From Clostridia bacterium (lineage in GTDB: Bacteria; Bacillota; Clostridia; Christensenellales; Aristaeellaceae): 59,541 nt of DNA. The translations under genes and the position numbers were made by a program. Positions 25,499 through 36,436 of the stretch are shown here, piece by piece (positions within the stretch are counted from its first letter, which is position 1; each line of letters starts with the position of its first letter). The notes beneath the pieces are model-generated. The model was not told the DNA's origin. It saw only the letters and a program-made list of their open reading frames with translations, and did not search any database. The stretch is from the NCBI GenBank assembly GCA_030526225.1, contig JAUNDF010000003.1, forward strand, positions 1 to 59,541, read 5' to 3'.

Positions 25499-26137
25499 TT
25501 ACCGGTTGATGGCGCGCCAGTTGGAGAAGGGGAACATGACCTGCAGCACCTTGCCCACAATCATTTCGCGCTTGATGGGTCCGATGATGTGGCTGTCGTT
25601 GGAGTTGGAGCGGTTGTCACCCAGCACGTAGTAGCAACCTTCTGGGACTTTGATAGGCGGTGTAATGTAGTTGGGGCGGTTGACAATGTATTCTTCCTCA
25701 TACATTTCACCATTTACGAACAAATAGCCACCCATAATTTGTACTGTATCGCCGGGCAGACCAACCACGCGCTTTACAAAGTTGGTAGCGCCGCGGCCAG
25801 GGTAGTGGCAGATGACAATGTCGAACCGTTCGGGGTTGCCGAAAATGGGCTTCTCGACCAGCGGCAGGGTGGTGTAGTTAAACTTGCTCACGAACATGAT
25901 TTCGCCGTCAGCCAGGGTGTAGTCCATGGAGTGGCCGTCCACCCGGACGGGTTCAAAGATGAAGGTGCGGATGACCAGCGCAATCAGCACAGCCACCACA
26001 ATGGTCACGACCCAATCAAGAATTTCCTTGCCCACGGATTTCTTTTCCTTCTTCTTGCCGGTTTCGGGTGCGGCTTCTGCGGCTTCCACGTTTTCTGCTG
26101 CCGTCTCTTCAGCCGGCTTCTTTTCAATTTCGCTCAT
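25499..26137 (-). CDS. lepB: Signal peptidase I
   Basis: A 212-residue type I signal peptidase with a single membrane helix (about residues 39-60). The serine nucleophile is Ser70 (in DGHSMDYTLADGE) and the general-base lysine Lys122 (in NFVKRVVGLPGD). The late motif is YVLGDNRSNSNDSHIIG. It removes signal peptides from secreted proteins at the outer face of the membrane. The N-terminal 35 residues are Glu/Lys/Ala-rich and cytoplasmic. The stop is TAA. Confidence 0.96.
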   Translation of the reverse strand: MSEIEKKPAEETAAENVEAAEAAPETGKKKEKKSVGKEILDWVVTIVVAVLIALVIRTFIFEPVRVDGHSMDYTLADGEIMFVSKFNYTTLPLVEKPIFGNPERFDIVICHYPGRGATNFVKRVVGLPGDTVQIMGGYLFVNGEMYEEEYIVNRPNYITPPIKVPEGCYYVLGDNRSNSNDSHIIGPIKREMIVGKVLQVMFPFSNWRAINR

Positions 26138-26177
26138 GGGAACAACCTTCTTTCGTCAATGTTTTGCGATGCTTCGT

Positions 26178-27002
26178 TTATGCTTTCAGAGCGGCAAGCT
26201 CCTGCTCAACCTGCTCCTTGGTCACATAATTCAGGGAAGAGAAGCGGCGCTCCAGGATGGCCTCCAGCTTTTTGATGGCTTCATCCTTTTTGCCTTCCTC
26301 CAGATCATAGCGGCTGAGGAACCAAAGCGTGTCAATCTGGTCCTCCTTCAGGGCATATGCTTTGTCGAACCACTTGCGGGCCTCAACCTTGTCGCCCAGC
26401 ACACGGTAGTAAATCTGGCCCATGTTGTCAAGGCAGATGGAGTCCTCATCGTCGTAATCGATTGCTTCCTCGTTGAATTTCAGCGCCTTCTGTACGCCTT
26501 CCTCCCAGACAGCCAGCGGGTCGAGCTGGGGCTGTGCGGATGCTTCAGCGGTAGCGGCGGTTTCCTCGCCCTCGGGTGTTTCATCTGCAGCGGCTTCAAC
26601 AACCGGAGCGGGCTCGGGCTTGTTCTTCAGGTCATACTTTTCTGCATACAGGTAACCCAGCGTTTCATAAATAAGACCGGTGGGGTGATGCAGATGGATG
26701 TTTTCCAGCATCTTTACAGCGCGGTCCACTTCGCCCAGCTTGTAGCAGCATACAGCGTAGTTCATTCTCAGCTGAGACTTCTGCTCCTCAGACATGGGCA
26801 CCTTCTGATATTTCACCAGATGCTCCCGCGCCTTCTGGTATTCCTCCAAACGAATCAGCAATACGGCATATGCCAGCACGACACGGGCTTCCTGACAGCC
26901 ATCGGCAAAAGCCTGTTCATACATGGCCTTTGCACCTTCAAGATCGCCGCTGTTGTGCAGCTTGATGGCCTTGTTGCCCTTCATGCCAGAAAAAAGACCC
27001 AT
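26178..27002 (-). CDS. TPR-repeat protein
   Basis: A 274-residue cytoplasmic protein made of tetratricopeptide-like helical pairs, clearest at residues 10-50 (AIKLHNSGDLEGAKAMYEQA) and 190-250 (KARKWFDKAY-type repeats). An acidic, Ala/Glu-rich linker (about residues 125-160) interrupts them. No enzyme domain is seen, so it is a scaffold of unknown partner. It starts seven bases after the exonuclease gene and precedes lepB, suggesting one operon. The stop is TAA. Confidence 0.75.
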   Translation of the reverse strand: MGLFSGMKGNKAIKLHNSGDLEGAKAMYEQAFADGCQEARVVLAYAVLLIRLEEYQKAREHLVKYQKVPMSEEQKSQLRMNYAVCCYKLGEVDRAVKMLENIHLHHPTGLIYETLGYLYAEKYDLKNKPEPAPVVEAAADETPEGEETAATAEASAQPQLDPLAVWEEGVQKALKFNEEAIDYDDEDSICLDNMGQIYYRVLGDKVEARKWFDKAYALKEDQIDTLWFLSRYDLEEGKKDEAIKKLEAILERRFSSLNYVTKEQVEQELAALKA

Positions 27003-27008
27003 CGTAAA

Positions 27009-28169
27009 TCACTCCTTCAGCTTACTCAGCTTCTCTTTCAATCGTTTGTATCGGTATTGTACCGCATTTCTTTGCTCTTGTACAGTCTTATCGTCCATGG
27101 CCAGCTTCGGCTCGGCCAGCATCATCATCGCCTGACGGGTGAGCGTCATGGCTTTGGGGATGTCTCTTGCGGTATGCTCGTAGTATTTGGCCAGTTCAAT
27201 CAGGGGGACAATGCCGCCTTCCTTTCGCCTTGCCATGTCTTCCCACAGGGATACGGCTTCTCTCTTGTTGCCGCAGCGGCGGCAGGCGGCAGCCAGATGC
27301 AGCTGACCCTGCGACCGCATTTTGCCAAAGGAGGAAAGCCGGTAGCAACGCTGGGCCTCTTCGTGGTGATGCAGCTTTTCCAGCGCAACGCCCATGGAAA
27401 ACAAATCTTCCTCGTGCTTTTGCTCCTCAGGTGCTTCGTACATGTGCGCCATGTGTCCCAGCAGTACACACAGGCTGGCCACGTCCTGCTCGTTATGCTC
27501 CAGCACAGGGATGAGCAAATCAAAGGCGCCTGTCTTCAGATAGGAGAAAAAGCGCTGGGGCGCTTCGCTGCCGGGCAGGTCATCGGTACGGGGCATGCCC
27601 AGCACAGCTTCCTCCAAATGGGCCAGATTGCATCGCTTCAGGCGAAGCTTGAATACGCGGCGAGCGATGTGCAGCAAATCGATGTGGGGCAAATCCAGCA
27701 CCGTGGCATCCATGCGGTTCATAATCAGCCTGTCACGAAGCAGGGGGATGTCAAAGGACTTGCCGTTGAAGGTGCAGATGACATCAAAGTCCTCCAGCAA
27801 CGCGGCGGTGCGTGACAGCATATAGCGCTCTTCCGGATAATCCCGCATCACCAGCTGCTGAATGACAAAACCCTCATCCGTCAGATACCCCAGTCCAATC
27901 TCAAATGCAACGGTGCCGGCACCGCCGGAAAGTCCGGTGGTTTCTGTATCCAGATACAGGATTCGCCGCGGATCGAGATCAGGCGGCATATCCTCGCCCT
28001 GCATTAACATCAGCGTTTCAGGGGAGAGATGAAAAGCATGTGGGAACTCCTCAAGGGGGTGAAGTGACGTTTTGTGCCAGCAGTCGGTGAATGTTTTTTT
28101 GGCGGCAGCGGTTCTGCCAGCTGCGTTGTCCACCGCCTTCAGTTTATCCCGCAGATTCAGAACCACCAC
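27009..28169 (-). CDS. YprB-like ribonuclease-H-fold exonuclease with TPR tail
   Basis: A 386-residue protein. A DEDD-type exonuclease domain covers about residues 65-240: ILYLDTETTGLSGGAG (first Asp/Glu pair), TFNGKSFDIPLLRDR (second Asp) and EHNEQDVASL (last Asp). A C-terminal stretch has TPR-like helices. YprB of Bacillus is a paralogue-type nuclease encoded next to the helicase YprA, and the YprA homologue is present 577 bases upstream, separated by one gene. The start is uncertain: the GTG at 28169 overlaps the AGGAGG, so translation may begin a few codons later. The stop is TGA. Confidence 0.82.
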   Translation of the reverse strand: MVVLNLRDKLKAVDNAAGRTAAAKKTFTDCWHKTSLHPLEEFPHAFHLSPETLMLMQGEDMPPDLDPRRILYLDTETTGLSGGAGTVAFEIGLGYLTDEGFVIQQLVMRDYPEERYMLSRTAALLEDFDVICTFNGKSFDIPLLRDRLIMNRMDATVLDLPHIDLLHIARRVFKLRLKRCNLAHLEEAVLGMPRTDDLPGSEAPQRFFSYLKTGAFDLLIPVLEHNEQDVASLCVLLGHMAHMYEAPEEQKHEEDLFSMGVALEKLHHHEEAQRCYRLSSFGKMRSQGQLHLAAACRRCGNKREAVSLWEDMARRKEGGIVPLIELAKYYEHTARDIPKAMTLTRQAMMMLAEPKLAMDDKTVQEQRNAVQYRYKRLKEKLSKLKE

Positions 28170-28196
28170 CTCCTTTATGCGAAGTCAAAGAATCAA

Positions 28197-28709
28197 TCAG
28201 GAATTGACGGCCTTCCGGTCGCGCAGAATGAAAACAATGCCCAGTGCGTTGGTGATGACAGCCACCACATCAAACACGAAGGCAGAGTAGTTCATCAGCA
28301 CAAAGTCAAACAGCGCCCACGCAGCCTGACCGATGATGATAACAGCCTTCAGCACGATGGGATTTTTTGAATCAATGGCCAGCGTAAACATACAGGCGGC
28401 AATCACCGGCAGCCAGCCCAGCAGACCGTTGGTATTGAAGAAGACGGTCAGAATAATCTGCACAGCCACAAAGCCCAGCTTGGCCGCCATGGGCAAATCG
28501 CGCTTCAGGCTGAAGGCGTTGCGCACAATGCTGACGCCATTGGCAATTACGCCGCTGATGCCGCCCAGCAGCAGATTGCTGGCACCGAGAATGGCAAATA
28601 CAAAGGACTGCACCACCAGAATCTGCTTTCTGCTCTTCAGCAGACCCAGCAGAACCATCAGCGTGGCACCGACAAAGGAAATAATGTTGGCAATAACCGT
28701 AATGCTCAT
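28197..28709 (-). CDS. YgjV-like inner membrane protein
   Basis: A 170-residue protein with about five membrane helices, resembling the YgjV (Imp-YgjV) family: short loops, the segment LKSRKQILVVQSFVFAILGA early and DSKNPIVLKAVIIIGQAAW later. Function is unknown for the whole family. The ATG at 28709 is chosen because AAAGG lies eight bases upstream; a TTG at 28715 is too close to it. The stop is TGA. It lies between yprA-like and yprB-like genes. Confidence 0.7.
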   Translation of the reverse strand: MSITVIANIISFVGATLMVLLGLLKSRKQILVVQSFVFAILGASNLLLGGISGVIANGVSIVRNAFSLKRDLPMAAKLGFVAVQIILTVFFNTNGLLGWLPVIAACMFTLAIDSKNPIVLKAVIIIGQAAWALFDFVLMNYSAFVFDVVAVITNALGIVFILRDRKAVNS

Positions 28710-28745
28710 GAACAATACCTTTCTATGGAAAATCGATTGATATGA

Positions 28746-31025
<2,280 letters not shown>

Positions 31026-31055
31026 CCAAATCACCCCATCATAAAAACTATACTG

Positions 31056-31084
31056 ATTATAATCCATCTTGCGGCGAATATCAA
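31056..31084 (-). promoter_or_regulatory. Sigma-A promoter of the yprA-like operon
   Basis: On the minus strand, TTGATA (31079-31084), 17 bases and TATAAT (31056-31061), 30 bases before the start. It supports the start at 31025 over longer frames. Confidence 0.78.
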
Positions 31085-31140
31085 GAGCAAGTGTTCGTAT
31101 TATTGCGAACAAAAAATGACAGAAATGAAATATTTGGTCT

Positions 31141-31169
31141 TTTCATCCGGGGCGGAATGTGATAGAATA
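31141..31169 (+). promoter_or_regulatory. Possible promoter of the DUF4317 gene
   Basis: TTTTCA (31141-31146), 17 bases and TAGAAT (31164-31169), 33 bases before the start. The -35 box matches only four of six positions. Confidence 0.5.
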
Positions 31170-31202
31170 ACACTTGAATATATGAGCAGGAGAATGACCT
31201 AT

Positions 31203-32372
31203 ATGAATCAGAGAGATATTGCAGAAATCCGCCGCCGGCTCAACCCTGACCGCCGCCATCCTACCATTATCCGCGGCTGTTATGTGGGCAGTGACGGCCA
31301 CATCATTTCCACCTTTGATAAGAACATCGGCTCCATGGCACAGGAGGAGAACGAGAAGTTCATGGCCCTTTTCAAAAAGGTGCTGTCCGGTACGCCGGGG
31401 CAGAACTTCCTTGCCATTGACTATACCACCCAGCAGGCCGCGGACGGTGCCCAGCACATGCTCCTCGATCAGCTGCGGGACAGCGCCCTGAAGGACGATG
31501 CCGCCGTGGAGTATTTCTTCGGTCAGGCTGCAGAGTTTATCAAGGGCTATGCAAATGCAGACCTGTCCGTGGATGAGGCGCAGAAGCTGCCCAACTATCT
31601 GGTGCTGATGCTCCATGATGGCTACGATGTGCCCCATCGCGACAACAACGATGAAATGGACCATGATCGCTCTGCCGGCGTGTTCGGCTATACCCTGTGC
31701 GCCGTTTGCCCTGTCAAGCAGAGCAAGGCAGCCCTTCGCTATTTTGCGTCCGAGGGTGATTTCCACGCCCAGGAAAGCGACTGGGTGGTGGGCATGCCGG
31801 AGCTGGGCTTTATGTACCCCGCTTTTGAGGAGCGCGGCGCCAACATCTATCGGGTGATGTACTATACCCGCAACAGCAATGACCTGCATGATGATTTCGT
31901 TACCGGCATTCTGGGGGCGGATTTGCAGATGACTGCCGGCGAGCAGCAGGAGACCTTCCGCTCCATTCTGTCCGAAACGCTGGCAGATGAATGCAGCATG
32001 GAGGTTGTGCAGACCGTCCACGAAACCATTGCCACCCTGATTGAGGAGCAGAAGGCCGACAAGACCGCCGAGCCTCTGGCCTTCAGCAAGCAGGACATGG
32101 TCCATTTGCTGGAGGAAAGCGGCGTCAGCGAGGAAAAGACCGCCAAGTTTGAGGAGCGCTATGACGAGTCCTTCGGCGAACAGGCGGTGATTCCTGCGGT
32201 GAACACCGTACAGCCCAAGCAGTTCAAGGTGGAAACGCCCAGCGTATCCATCAAGGTGTCTCCCGAGCGCAGTGACCTGATTGAAACCCGCATGATTGAT
32301 GGCAAGTACTACATCATGGTGCTGGCTGACGGCGAGGTGGAGGTCAACGGCATGCGCATCAGCATGGAATAA
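31203..32372 (+). CDS. DUF4317 family protein
   Basis: A 389-residue cytoplasmic protein starting MNQRDIAEIRRRLNPDRRH, the characteristic N-terminus of the DUF4317 family of Clostridia. It also holds GCYVGSDGHIISTFD and DYTTQQAADGAQHMLL. Function is unknown. The C-terminal part (about residues 285-389) is helical, then a beta-rich tail (SIKVSPERSDLIET). The ATG at 31203 has AGGAG ten bases upstream; an in-frame ATG at 31194 lies too close. Most of the open frame upstream is only antisense to the helicase. The stop is TAA. Confidence 0.85.
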   Translation: MNQRDIAEIRRRLNPDRRHPTIIRGCYVGSDGHIISTFDKNIGSMAQEENEKFMALFKKVLSGTPGQNFLAIDYTTQQAADGAQHMLLDQLRDSALKDDAAVEYFFGQAAEFIKGYANADLSVDEAQKLPNYLVLMLHDGYDVPHRDNNDEMDHDRSAGVFGYTLCAVCPVKQSKAALRYFASEGDFHAQESDWVVGMPELGFMYPAFEERGANIYRVMYYTRNSNDLHDDFVTGILGADLQMTAGEQQETFRSILSETLADECSMEVVQTVHETIATLIEEQKADKTAEPLAFSKQDMVHLLEESGVSEEKTAKFEERYDESFGEQAVIPAVNTVQPKQFKVETPSVSIKVSPERSDLIETRMIDGKYYIMVLADGEVEVNGMRISME

Positions 32373-32419
32373 TTGTAATTCTATATTGTGGACTGGATGT
32401 GAACGGAAAGGAGAAGCAT

Positions 32420-33805
32420 ATGCTGGATCAAAACATTGCGGCAGAGGTGCTGGCCTGCGCAGTCAAAACAGGCGGTGACTTTGCGGAGATTTTTATGGAG
32501 GATGCGGTCAATCACGGCATTACCCTTCGCTCCGGCGTGATTGAAAGCGCCAACACAAGCCGCAGACACGGTGCCGGAATCCGTGTGCTCTCCGGTACAC
32601 AGGCAGTGTATGTGTATACCAATGATACCAGCCGTCAGGGCCTGATGGACTGTGCAGCCAAGGCGGCTGCCGCGGTGAAGGGCGGCGCAGGCTGCAGTCT
32701 GATTCCCTTTGCGGCAGTTGACTATGCCCGCCCCGGGGAGATTGCCGTCGACCCCATGACGGTCAAGGCTGCGCTGAAGGCAGAAAAGCTCCGTGCCGCC
32801 AATGCGGCTGCCCACAGTGTTTCGGATGAAATCATTCAGGTCATGGGGACCTACAGGGATTCCGTTCAGCATGTGCTGATTGCCAATACAGAGGGCGTGT
32901 TCGCGACGGATATCCGCACCGAAACCCGCCTGGCTTGTCAGGCCGTGGCCAGCAATGGTACGGAAAACCAGATTGGCTTTGAAGGCCCCGGTGCACGCAT
33001 GGGCTTTGAATTTTTCGACAGCCGCATCAATCCCGAGGAGATTGCAAAAGCCGCCGCACAATCTGCCGTCACCATGCTTCATGCACCTCTTTGCCCTGCC
33101 GGTACCATGCCCGTCTGCATTGACAACGGCTTTGGCGGCGTGATTTTCCATGAAGCCTGCGGCCATTCGCTGGAGGCTACCAGCGTTTCCTACGGGTTGA
33201 GCGAATTCACCGGCAAGCTTGGTCAGCAGATTGCCGCCCCCTGTGTCACCGCCATCGATGACGGCACCCTGATGAACGAATGGGGTAGTCTCCATGTGGA
33301 TGACGAGGGCATGCCCACCCAGCGCAATGTGCTGATTCAGGATGGCATCCTGACCGGCTACATGATTGACAAGCTGGGCGGCCGCCGCATGAACATGGCA
33401 CCCACCGGCTCAGGCCGCCGTCAGGGCTATACCCATGCACCAACCAGCCGCATGACCAACACCTACATTGCCGCCGGCAGCGATGATGAAGATGACATGA
33501 TTGCCACCATGGGAGACGGTCTGTATGCCAAAAAGATGGGCGGCGGCAGTGTGGATCCCGCTACCGGTGAATTCAACTTTGCCGTCAGCGAAGGCTATCT
33601 GGTCAAGGGCGGCAAAATCGTCCATCCTGTGCGCGGTGCATCGCTGATTGGCCGAGGCAGTGAGGTGCTGATGAAAATCGACCGGGTAGGCAAGAATATG
33701 CGGATGGGGCAGGGCGTTTGCGGCTCTGTTTCCGGCAGCGTCAATACCAATGTGGGCCAGCCCATGATTCGTGTCAGCAGTCTGGTTGTGGGTGGAGGTA
33801 AGTAA
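32420..33805 (+). CDS. tldD: Zinc metalloprotease TldD
   Basis: A 461-residue TldD. The zinc site is HEACGH (His244, Glu245, His249), followed by VTAIDDGTLMNEWGS and the C-terminal zinc cysteine/glycine-rich segment GVCGSVSGSVNTNVGQP. TldD/TldE heterodimers trim leader peptides of modified peptides (microcins, PQQ-type, linear azole peptides) and degrade unfolded peptides. AAAGGAG precedes the ATG at 32420, and tldE follows one base after the TAA. No precursor-peptide or cyclase gene is close by, so a housekeeping role is as likely. Confidence 0.93.
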   Translation: MLDQNIAAEVLACAVKTGGDFAEIFMEDAVNHGITLRSGVIESANTSRRHGAGIRVLSGTQAVYVYTNDTSRQGLMDCAAKAAAAVKGGAGCSLIPFAAVDYARPGEIAVDPMTVKAALKAEKLRAANAAAHSVSDEIIQVMGTYRDSVQHVLIANTEGVFATDIRTETRLACQAVASNGTENQIGFEGPGARMGFEFFDSRINPEEIAKAAAQSAVTMLHAPLCPAGTMPVCIDNGFGGVIFHEACGHSLEATSVSYGLSEFTGKLGQQIAAPCVTAIDDGTLMNEWGSLHVDDEGMPTQRNVLIQDGILTGYMIDKLGGRRMNMAPTGSGRRQGYTHAPTSRMTNTYIAAGSDDEDDMIATMGDGLYAKKMGGGSVDPATGEFNFAVSEGYLVKGGKIVHPVRGASLIGRGSEVLMKIDRVGKNMRMGQGVCGSVSGSVNTNVGQPMIRVSSLVVGGGK

Positions 33806-33806
33806 G

Positions 33807-35147
33807 ATGGATATCAATCTGTTTATCGATCGGCTGTTTGAAAAGGCGAAGGAAGAGCAGTTCGAGGCTGCCGAGGTATGGGTCGGCGAAAGCGAAGCAT
33901 TTTCCGTTAAGTGCATTGAAGGCAGCATTGATGACTACAAGGTGTCCCGCAGCGGCGGACTGGGCCTGCGTGCGCTTGTCAACGGCAAAATGGGCTACGC
34001 GTCCACCCAGGCATATGATGATGATGCCATCATGCAGCTGATTGATGGCGTCAGGGAATCCGCCGAGCTGAATGAATCCCCCGAGCAGGACGAAATCTAC
34101 GCCGGGGACAGCGAATACCCAACCATTAAGAAGGATGCCACAGACATTTTTACTGTAACGCCAGAGGAGAAAATCGCCGCTGCCGAGCGGATGGATGCCG
34201 CGGTGCTTACCTGCGACAGCCGCATCACCAAAACCAAGGGCAGCGTGGTCTCCACCGGCACCGGCAGAACGCTTCTGCGCAACACCTATGGTCTTTGTCT
34301 GGAGGACAGCGCCGCCTATTGCGTGGCATATACCGGTGCGGTCGCGCCCCGTGGTGACAGCGTGGTTTCTGCCTATGACATGGGCTGCGGTCTCTCCTTT
34401 GGCGAACTTGATCCGGAGCAGATTGCCCGCAATGCCGTGCGCAGAACAATCGACCAGTTGGATGCCGCGCCTGTTTCTGCCGGTGAATACCGCATCATCT
34501 TTGAGCGGGAAGCCATGTGCGACCTTCTGCAGACCTTCTGCGGCATCTTTTCGGCAGAGAATGCCCAGCGCAAGCTGTCCCTGCTTCAGGGCAAGGAGGG
34601 CGAAAAGATTGCATCCGATGCAGTCACGCTGGTGGATGATCCGCTGATGAAGGGCGGCTATGCAACCTCTGCCTTTGATGCGGAAGGCTCTGCTGCCCGC
34701 ACCAAGGCTGTGATTGAAAACGGTGTGCTGAAAACGCTGCTGCACAGCCGCAAAACAGCCCGGATTCAGGGCGTAGAAACCACCGGCAATGCCAGCAGGG
34801 CAGGGTATGCTTCTCCCATTACCGTTGCACCCACCAATTTCTATTTTAAGCCCGGCGAAAAAACGCTTGACGGGCTCCAGCAGCAGATGGGTGACGGACT
34901 GGTGATTCTGGAAATCAGCGGTCTGCATGCCGGTGCCAACGCCGTCAGCGGTGACTTCTCCCTGTTGGCCAAGGGCTACGCGGTGAAGGATGGCAAGCGC
35001 ACCCACGCGGTGGAGCAGATTACCATCGCCGGTAATTTCTACCGTGTGCTGGAAAATATCCGTGAGGTGGGCAGTGACCTGCTGTTCCCCGGCAGCGGCA
35101 TCGGCAGCCCCTCTGTGGACGTGGGCACGCTGGTGGTGTCTGCCTGA
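33807..35147 (+). CDS. tldE: TldE/PmbA protease subunit
   Basis: A 446-residue partner of TldD that lacks the HExxxH zinc motif, as TldE proteins do. Family landmarks are SVKCIEGSIDDYKVSRSGG near residue 35, GLGLRALVNGKMGYAST, KGGYATSAFDAEG, and the C-terminal GSDLLFPGSGIGSPSV. Its start codon is one base after the tldD stop, with GGAGG inside tldD, so the two subunits are made in step. The stop is TGA; the ArsR regulator starts 16 bases later. Confidence 0.93.
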   Translation: MDINLFIDRLFEKAKEEQFEAAEVWVGESEAFSVKCIEGSIDDYKVSRSGGLGLRALVNGKMGYASTQAYDDDAIMQLIDGVRESAELNESPEQDEIYAGDSEYPTIKKDATDIFTVTPEEKIAAAERMDAAVLTCDSRITKTKGSVVSTGTGRTLLRNTYGLCLEDSAAYCVAYTGAVAPRGDSVVSAYDMGCGLSFGELDPEQIARNAVRRTIDQLDAAPVSAGEYRIIFEREAMCDLLQTFCGIFSAENAQRKLSLLQGKEGEKIASDAVTLVDDPLMKGGYATSAFDAEGSAARTKAVIENGVLKTLLHSRKTARIQGVETTGNASRAGYASPITVAPTNFYFKPGEKTLDGLQQQMGDGLVILEISGLHAGANAVSGDFSLLAKGYAVKDGKRTHAVEQITIAGNFYRVLENIREVGSDLLFPGSGIGSPSVDVGTLVVSA

Positions 35148-35162
35148 TAAGGAGGACCGAGT

Positions 35163-35522
35163 ATGAACGAAGAAGCCGAGGTATGCAGCTTCCTGCATGT
35201 GCATGAGGATACAGTGGCTGAAGTGCGGGAAAAGCTGCCTGATGAAAACACGCTTCAGGGCCTTTCCGAGCTGTTTAAAATGCTGGGGGATGCCACCCGC
35301 ATCAAAATCCTGTATGTGCTGTTTGAGGCATAGGTGTGCGTGTGTGATATCGCCCAGCTGCTGGGCATGACACAGTCTGCCATTTCCCATCAGCTGCGGC
35401 TGCTCAAGCAGGCACGGCTGGTCAAGTCACGCCGGGATGGAAAAATCATTTTCTATTCTCTGGCAGATGATCATGTGGCCACACTGCTCCGTCAGGGTAC
35501 CGAGCATGTGAATGAGGACTGA
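35163..35522 (+). CDS. ArsR/SmtB-type metalloregulator with in-frame TAG
   Basis: A 119-residue repressor if TAG at codon 57 (35331-35333) is read. N-terminal part: FKMLGDATRIKILYVLFEA. Directly after TAG comes VCVCDIAQLLGMTQSAISHQ, the metal-binding and recognition helix. In CadC and SmtB this motif is ELCVCD or ELCVGD, with Glu exactly where the TAG lies. The wing RRDGKIIFYSLADDHV and a His/Glu C-terminus (GTEHVNED) complete the fold. It probably senses a soft divalent metal (inference from CVCD and the histidines). GGAGG is seven bases upstream of the ATG; a terminator follows the TGA at once. A target pump gene is not visible nearby. Confidence 0.9.
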
Positions 35523-35530
35523 AACTGAAT

Positions 35531-35572
35531 ACAAAAAACGAGCGTTGCACGGAAGCTGCGCTCGTTTTTTGT
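35531..35572. terminator. Bidirectional terminator between the arsR-type gene and sdaAA
   Basis: Fourteen-base-pair arms, ACAAAAAACGAGCG and CGCTCGTTTTTTGT, between convergent genes. It starts nine bases after the TGA of the regulator, not after its TAG. Confidence 0.85.
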
Positions 35573-35575
35573 ATG

Positions 35576-36436
35576 TTATCCGTTTTTGCATCTGGATTTG
35601 ATGCTTGCACAGGCGGCACATCCGCCAAGGCCGGTTTCCCGCAGGGAAGGGGGCAGTGCGTCGCCTACTTCCTTCATGGCAAGGATGACATCATCGGGGG
35701 CAATGGGGCATTTGATGCCCGCCAGCACCATATCCGCGGCGGTGAACGCAATGCCGGAGGCACCCACATTGCGGTATACGCAGGGAACCTCCACCAGACC
35801 GCCCACGGGATCGCAGACAAGCCCCAGCAGGTTCATCAGCGCGAAGCCCGCCGCATCGGCACATTGCTGTGGGGTGCCGCCCCGCAGCTCGGTCAGTGCG
35901 GCGGCGGCCATGGCGGCACCGGTACCACATTCTGCCTGACAGCCGCCCTCTGCGCCGGAGATGCTGGCCTTGAAGGCGATGGCTTCGCCCACAGCAGCGG
36001 CGGTGAACAAAGCATCCACCTCTTTTTCCCGGCTCAGGTGCTCTTCCTCTGCCAGCGCAAGGATGGCACCGGGCAGGATGCCGCAGGCACCGGCAGTGGG
36101 TGCGGCAACGATTTTGCCCATGCAGGCATTGCACTCGGCGGTGGCTAAAGCATAAGCCTCAGCCTTGCTGAGAATGCCGCCGCACAGCGATTTGCCCTCA
36201 TTGATGTACTTCAGCAGCAGATATGCCTGACCACCGGCAAGGCCGCTGACGGAACGCAGGTTTTCATCCATGCCTGCCCGGACAGCATCCTTCATCACGG
36301 CCAGCCGCTCGTGCATCTTTGCCCGAACCTGTTCTTCTGTGCAGCCGTTCTGCTGTGCCTGAAAACGGATGGCCGCCGCAGACAGCGTGCCTTCACCGGC
36401 CAGCTGGACCCATTCGGCAAGGGTGTGATTCATCAT
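35576..36436 (-). CDS. sdaAA: L-serine dehydratase, alpha subunit (iron-sulfur)
   Basis: A 286-residue subunit that, with SdaAB, deaminates L-serine to pyruvate using a [4Fe-4S] cluster. Visible marks are the GSCGILPG-like AGACGILPGAIL, GAEGGCQAECGTGAAM and DPVGGLVEVPCVYRN. The C-terminal LGGCAACASIKSRC supplies cluster cysteines. The ATG overlaps the stop of sdaAB (ATGATGA), so the pair is translated together. The stop is TAA. Confidence 0.95.
   Translation of the reverse strand: MMNHTLAEWVQLAGEGTLSAAAIRFQAQQNGCTEEQVRAKMHERLAVMKDAVRAGMDENLRSVSGLAGGQAYLLLKYINEGKSLCGGILSKAEAYALATAECNACMGKIVAAPTAGACGILPGAILALAEEEHLSREKEVDALFTAAAVGEAIAFKASISGAEGGCQAECGTGAAMAAAALTELRGGTPQQCADAAGFALMNLLGLVCDPVGGLVEVPCVYRNVGASGIAFTAADMVLAGIKCPIAPDDVILAMKEVGDALPPSLRETGLGGCAACASIKSRCKNG

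Noticed and set aside
32420-35147. A peptide-modification (RiPP) cluster around tldD-tldE.
   Set aside because: No precursor peptide, cyclodehydratase, radical SAM enzyme or exporter is nearby; the genes are flanked by DUF4317 and an ArsR regulator.
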